In this document: positions 60,361-64,000 of the stretch, piece by piece
Layout of the letters: each line of letters opens with the position of its first letter
Position numbering within the stretch: the first letter of the stretch is position 1
From: CAYVBJ01 sp964449075
Lineage (GTDB): Bacteria; Bacteroidota; Rhodothermia; Balneolales; Balneolaceae
Length of the DNA stretch: 64,000 nt
Assembly: GCA_964449075.1 (NCBI GenBank)
Contig: CAYVBJ010000009.1
Coordinates: forward strand, 28,422-92,421
Direction of reading: 5' to 3'
Notes under the pieces: model-generated
Databases searched by the model: none
Told to the model about the DNA's origin: nothing
Seen by the model: only the letters and a program-made list of their open reading frames with translations
Program-made: the position numbers and the translations under genes

Positions 60361-60746
60361 GGCTCTATGTTGATTTGTGTGGGTCTTCTTACCAGCATCG
60401 TTCCTGTTTGGGTAAATGTTAAATCGCGTTTCACCAACCGATCCTGACGGATCGAATGCCGGCAGGGTGCAGTTTATTAATCTACCAACCAAATGTCCTT
60501 CCAGGACATTTTTACGAGTGATGACATTTAGTTTCTGAATAGTGTGACTTTAATTTTATTTTTGGAACCGATTGCAGCGCACTGAAATGGTTTTTCGGCC
60601 CGTAGGGTCGGTTGGTCGGTAGCTCAATAAAGGTGGTATCATAAGCTCGTTCCGTTCAGGAACGGTTGGTGGCCTCTGGCGGAATCATTGCCCGGCGTGT
60701 TTAAAATCAAACGGGTATCCCAACCCACATAAATCAACATAGAGCC
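60361..60746. mobile_element. 386-bp MITE-like element with 24-bp TIRs and 8-bp target duplication
   Basis: Left end (60361-60384, beginning GGCTCTATGTTGATTT) and right end (60723-60746) are inverted repeats with 23 of 24 bases matching. Both sides carry the 8-bp direct repeat AATATTAT (60353-60360, 60747-60754). The inside has no ORF but several perfect hairpins (TGTCCT/AGGACA, GATCC/GGATC, GTTCC/GGAAC). This is a non-autonomous transposed element. The GGCTCT terminus and 8-bp AT-rich duplication recall ISL3-family elements (from memory). It landed exactly one base short of the stop codon of the gene at 60755. With the rpsA terminator it fills the gap 60249-60754. Confidence 0.85.
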
Positions 60747-60754
60747 AATATTAT

Positions 60755-61003
60755 TTATTCCCTGTAAAAGTATACAATTTTGTTTTTTGCATCTTTATTG
60801 CTCCTTATTTCAAAATCCTCTTCTTTATTCAACGAATAAATAATGTTTCGCATGGAATTAAGTTCTCTCTCATCCTGATAGGTAACCTGAAGTGCTTTAC
60901 CTCCGGGTTTTAATTTTTTTGCTGCGTCAATGAGATCCTGGTATTTTGAAGAACTCTTTCTTGAAATTGTAATCTCTGATTTTGGAACAAATTTAACTTT
61001 CAC
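60755..61003 (-). CDS. small basic protein of unknown function
   Basis: 82 residues, Lys-rich (FVPKSEITISRKSSSKYQDLI, AAKKLKPGGKALQVTY, FEIRSNKDAKNKIVYFYRE), alpha/beta, no signal. I recognise no family. The stop TAA (60757-60755) directly abuts the target duplication of the MITE-like element, so the insertion may have removed or replaced its terminator but not its coding end. Confidence 0.6.
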   Translation of the reverse strand: MKVKFVPKSEITISRKSSSKYQDLIDAAKKLKPGGKALQVTYQDERELNSMRNIIYSLNKEEDFEIRSNKDAKNKIVYFYRE

Positions 61004-61075
61004 TGTCCATCTTATTTATGAATATCTTACATAAATAAAATCAAAAAATTAAACAATTCAAAAAATATGATAAAA

Positions 61076-62074
61076 TTACGGAACTTGTACAGTAGAAAGT
61101 ATTTTAGAAATTATATCTTCAGATGAGATTTCTTCAGCTTCAGCTTCAAAAGTTGGTATAATTCTGTGTCTCAAAACATCCATACATATTTCACGAACAT
61201 CTTCAGGAGTAACATAAGCCCTGTGTTCCATAAAAGCATGTGCACGGGCAGCCAGGTTCAGGTTGATGGTAGCCCTTGGTGATCCGCCGAAATTTATGAG
61301 ATCACTCAACTCTTCAAGTTTGTAATTTTCGGGCTGCCGTGTGGCAAATACCAAATCCACAATGTATTTTTCAACTTTTTCATCTACATAGATATCATTG
61401 ATAACTTTACGTGCATCCAGAATTTTATCAGGTTGAATCACTGTATCAAGTTGCGGCTTTTTGCCTGTCCGCGCCATTCTCCGCATAATTTCAAGCTCTT
61501 CTGCCTCGGTGGGGTATCCCACATTTATTTTGAGCATAAACCGGTCGACCTGGGCTTCGGGAAGGGGATATGTTCCTTCCTGTTCAACAGGGTTTTGGGT
61601 GGCAAGAACAAGAAAAGGTTCATCGAGTGGAAAGGTGGTTTCACCGATTGTGACCTGCAGCTCCTGCATAGCTTCAAGCAGTGCGCTTTGAACCTTGGCT
61701 GGTGAACGGTTAATCTCATCCGCAAGTACAATATTCGCAAAAATCGGCCCTTTTTTTACTGTAAATTCACCATCTTTCTGATTGTATATAAGAGTACCAA
61801 TGAGATCAGCGGGTAACAGGTCGGGGGTAAACTGCAGGCGTTGAAATTTGGTATTGATCACCTTTGCGAGAGAGGAGACGGTAAGTGTTTTCGCCAAACC
61901 GGGCACTCCCTCCAGTAGCACATGACCGTCAGCAAGCAGACCGATCAGAAGCCGGTCGATCATATATCTCTGACCAATAATAACTTTATCGAGTTCGTGA
62001 TAGATATCATCAATGAATGCACTGTGTTTTTCAATTTTTTCACCCAGTGCCTGCATGTCAAGGGTTGTACTCAT
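61076..62074 (-). CDS. MoxR-family AAA+ ATPase
   Basis: 332 residues. Walker A EGVPGLAKTLT, Walker B NIVLADEINRSPAK, sensor 1 VLATQNPVEQEGTYPLPEAQ, sensor 2 GSPRATINL. This is the MRP subgroup of MoxR chaperones, usually next to DUF58 and VWA genes and thought to help fold or activate metalloproteins and envelope complexes. None of those partners is in the window; the next gene on this strand is the small basic protein 72 bp downstream. Confidence 0.93.
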   Translation of the reverse strand: MSTTLDMQALGEKIEKHSAFIDDIYHELDKVIIGQRYMIDRLLIGLLADGHVLLEGVPGLAKTLTVSSLAKVINTKFQRLQFTPDLLPADLIGTLIYNQKDGEFTVKKGPIFANIVLADEINRSPAKVQSALLEAMQELQVTIGETTFPLDEPFLVLATQNPVEQEGTYPLPEAQVDRFMLKINVGYPTEAEELEIMRRMARTGKKPQLDTVIQPDKILDARKVINDIYVDEKVEKYIVDLVFATRQPENYKLEELSDLINFGGSPRATINLNLAARAHAFMEHRAYVTPEDVREICMDVLRHRIIPTFEAEAEEISSEDIISKILSTVQVP

Positions 62075-62255
62075 GTCAATAATTTAATTTAAATTTCAAG
62101 TTGATATTGGTATATTTCCCGACTTCTGAACAGAGGGATATAATGAACGAATAATCATCGATATTTACAAACCCCGAAAGGTAAAGAATTTATAGCATTA
62201 CTTGTCCGTTCAAATTTAAAACCCACTGAGACGTAGGTCATATAACATAGTACAG

Positions 62256-63068
62256 ATGGATTTATTACAAGCATTTTTATTAGGATTACTTCAGGGGATA
62301 ACGGAATTTCTTCCCGTAAGCAGTTCGGGCCACCTTGCCCTTGGCCGCGCGCTCTTTGATTCTGAAATTGCTCCGGGCATTACATTCGAAATTGTTGTGC
62401 ATTTTGGTTCTTTTTGTAGTATCGCTGTCTACTACAGGAAAAAATTGCAGGAAATTTTCCGTGATATTTTTATAAACCTAAAACCGGCAGCAATCAGGTC
62501 GGGAGAGTTTTCGAAGAATGAGCATGTCAGGCTCAGCGGGTATATTTTATTAAGTATGGTACCTGCGGGAGTTGTAGGGTTTACACTGAAAGATCAGATT
62601 GAAGAGATATTTATCAATCCACTGCTTGTGTCATTCCTCTTATTGATTACCGGGTTACTTCTCTTTTTGACAAGGTTTACAAAAGAACTTACTAAAACCA
62701 ACAACTCCTGGAAAAGCATTGTAATCGGTCTGGCACAGTCGTTTGCAATTATGCCGGGAATCAGCCGGTCCGGTTCAACAATTTCCACCGCACTCTTTCT
62801 GAAAATCGACAGGGAAAGCGCTGCCAACTTCTCATTTTTAATGGTTTTGCCGGTACTCGCCGGAGCAATGCTTAAAGAGATACTTGATCTTTTTGAACTG
62901 GGAGTAGCTGTGGGTATGTCGCCGCTTGTTGTTGGTTTTATCACCTCATTTCTGTCGGGTTATGCAGCACTGACATACTTAATTATTCTTCTGAAAAAAG
63001 ATAAATTTCATCTTTTTGCCTACTACTGCTGGATAGTGGGGGGCATTGGGATTTTTTACTTTATGTAA
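62256..63068 (+). CDS. uppP: undecaprenyl-diphosphatase (UppP/BacA)
   Basis: 270 residues with about eight membrane segments. Motifs LLQGITEFLPVSSSGHLALG (Glu-rich catalytic loop) and IMPGISRSGSTISTALFL (PGxSRSG) are diagnostic. Recycles the lipid carrier for peptidoglycan synthesis. Long leader (about 180 bp) after divergent moxR. Followed by nuoJ after 79 bp. Confidence 0.96.
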   Translation: MDLLQAFLLGLLQGITEFLPVSSSGHLALGRALFDSEIAPGITFEIVVHFGSFCSIAVYYRKKLQEIFRDIFINLKPAAIRSGEFSKNEHVRLSGYILLSMVPAGVVGFTLKDQIEEIFINPLLVSFLLLITGLLLFLTRFTKELTKTNNSWKSIVIGLAQSFAIMPGISRSGSTISTALFLKIDRESAANFSFLMVLPVLAGAMLKEILDLFELGVAVGMSPLVVGFITSFLSGYAALTYLIILLKKDKFHLFAYYCWIVGGIGIFYFM

Positions 63069-63147
63069 TTTAAAAATTACAACCCACTGCCTTGATGCCA
63101 TTTGCAAATTTGTCTACCTTTCCTGATCTGAAATTAATGAATAAAAG

Positions 63148-63669
63148 ATGGATATATACGTTTTTGTAATACTTGCTGTTCTTGCAATCGCTTCAGCTTT
63201 AGCTATGGTTCTGAATAAGAATACAGTAAACAGTGCCTTGTTTCTTGTGCTTAACCTGGTATCGGTTGCCGGTATTTACCTGCTTCTGCAGGCGCAGTTT
63301 CTGGCAGTTATTCAAATACTTGTATATGCCGGGGCAATTATGGTCCTTTTTCTGTTTGTGATCATGTTACTCAATGTCGAAGAAGAAGAGAGTCTGCTGG
63401 ATACATTTCGTTTAAAGTACTTTCTTGCCTTTCTGCTGGGTGTCGTGGTTTTAGGGCAGGTCTTTTACAGTCTTGGCGGAATTACTGATATGTTACCTCA
63501 AATCTCGGAAGAGATGATTCATATCGGGACGGTTGAAGCAGTTGGAGATGTACTTTTTACTGATTATCTCTTTCCATTTGAGATGACTGCTATACTCTTA
63601 ACAGCAGCTGTTGTCGGGGCCCTTGTTGTTGCACAATTCAAAATTAAAAAAGAGGGGAACTCACAGTGA
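63148..63669 (+). CDS. nuoJ: NADH-quinone oxidoreductase subunit J
   Basis: 173 residues, five membrane segments. The signature ILVYAGAIMVLFLFVIMLLN is complete; the C-terminal part LFPFEMTAILLTAAVVGALV is typical of NuoJ. Proton-pumping membrane arm of complex I. Overlaps nuoK by the GTGA. No nuoI precedes it, so here the membrane subunits start a new block after uppP. Confidence 0.95.
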   Translation: MDIYVFVILAVLAIASALAMVLNKNTVNSALFLVLNLVSVAGIYLLLQAQFLAVIQILVYAGAIMVLFLFVIMLLNVEEEESLLDTFRLKYFLAFLLGVVVLGQVFYSLGGITDMLPQISEEMIHIGTVEAVGDVLFTDYLFPFEMTAILLTAAVVGALVVAQFKIKKEGNSQ

Positions 63670-63968
63670 TAGGAATTGATTGGTATCTTGCTTTAAGTGC
63701 AATTCTTTTTACCATTGGAACCATTGGAGTTCTTACACGCAAGAATGCAATCGTGGTCTTTATGTGTGTTGAACTGATGCTGAATGCCGTAAATCTCTCG
63801 CTGGTCTCTTTCAGTGCCTACCACGGGGATATCAGCGGACAGATATTGGTTTTCTTTTCTCTTTCTGTTGCTGCAGCAGAGGTGGTTGTGGGGCTGGCGA
63901 TTATTCTCGCAATATTCAGAAATAATCTTTCGGTGGATATCAGCGAAGTGAATCTGCTGCGCTGGTAA
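63666..63968 (+). CDS. nuoK: NADH-quinone oxidoreductase subunit K
   Basis: 100 residues from GTG 63666, overlapping nuoJ by four bases. Three membrane segments with VFMCVELMLNAVNLSLVSF, where the membrane glutamate is kept, and SVAAAEVVVGLAIILAIF with the second conserved glutamate. Completes the nuoJK pair. The window ends 32 bp later; nuoL is expected next. Confidence 0.96.
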   Translation: MIGIDWYLALSAILFTIGTIGVLTRKNAIVVFMCVELMLNAVNLSLVSFSAYHGDISGQILVFFSLSVAAAEVVVGLAIILAIFRNNLSVDISEVNLLRW

Positions 63969-64000
63969 GAAAAGCAATTTTGTTTATTTAACCGCTTCTT

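Noticed and set aside
60361..60746. structured non-coding RNA gene
   Set aside because: Hairpins are present, but the TIRs and the exact 8-bp target duplication show a transposed element; an RNA role would be secondary.

Overview
The window reads as chromosome of a Bacteroidota/Balneolota-type bacterium, most likely a Balneolaceae relative (inference). The signs are TonB-dependent receptors with carboxypeptidase-regulatory N-domains, many SPII lipoproteins, a secreted beta-propeller ending in a type IX-like sorting domain with the NFPNPFNPSTTI motif, mostly weak Shine-Dalgarno sequences, one promoter matching the Bacteroidota TAnnTTTG -7 element, an 'Aquifex-type' aconitase and a Rickettsia-type isocitrate dehydrogenase. 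One run of 100 Ns (28827-28926) marks a scaffold join.

Layout. 1-3.7 kb: a YbbP/YbbA-type ABC exporter divergent from a TesA-like esterase, across a perfect 11-bp inverted repeat. 3.8-6.6 kb: two paralogous exported three-cysteine proteins, a CusF-like lipoprotein, a TlpA-like thioredoxin and a SIMPL protein. 6.8-11.5 kb: a LacI-type operator, a large TonB receptor and an SGNH lipoprotein. 11.5-13.7 kb: Smr, Dabb, a membrane-anchored HU-LysM fusion and an HU protein. 13.8-22.8 kb: housekeeping metabolism (aconitase, folE, cysS, yidD, hisI, LysR, icd, DUF6671, carbonic anhydrase).

22.9-28.7 kb is the most interesting region: a compact probable metal-homeostasis locus. It encodes a MerC-like protein, a ribbon-helix-helix protein with a CxxC/CxxC tail, an ABC ATPase and permease with a His/Asp-rich loop, a DUF3299 protein and a ZnuD-like TonB receptor. 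One perfect palindrome lies just upstream of the first start codon, and a different DtxR/MntR-like box sits inside the receptor promoter. I infer a zinc-like uptake or handling system with a possible new RHH/zinc-knuckle metal sensor.

29-47.5 kb: agmatinase family, serine hydrolase, RES/Xre toxin-antitoxin with its own operator, a threonine synthase fused to a LeuA regulatory domain, anmK, UbiA, thioredoxin-fold proteins, a sorting-domain propeller, a class III aminotransferase, PA0069-type radical SAM, pdxH, trmB and trxA. 47.7-50.5 kb: a GIY-YIG gene broken by an in-frame stop, six tRNA genes all on the minus strand (Glu, His, Glu, Cys, Arg, Pro) around pcm, and an unusual array of tRNA-Arg fragments interrupted by perfect palindromes. 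50.6-64 kb: GT2, clpC, gpmI, rpsT, cmk, rpsA, a 386-bp MITE-like element with an 8-bp target duplication, moxR, uppP, nuoJ and nuoK. The nuo cluster runs off the end. Apart from the metal locus, the tRNA-palindrome array, the MITE and the TA pair, most of the window is ordinary core genome.
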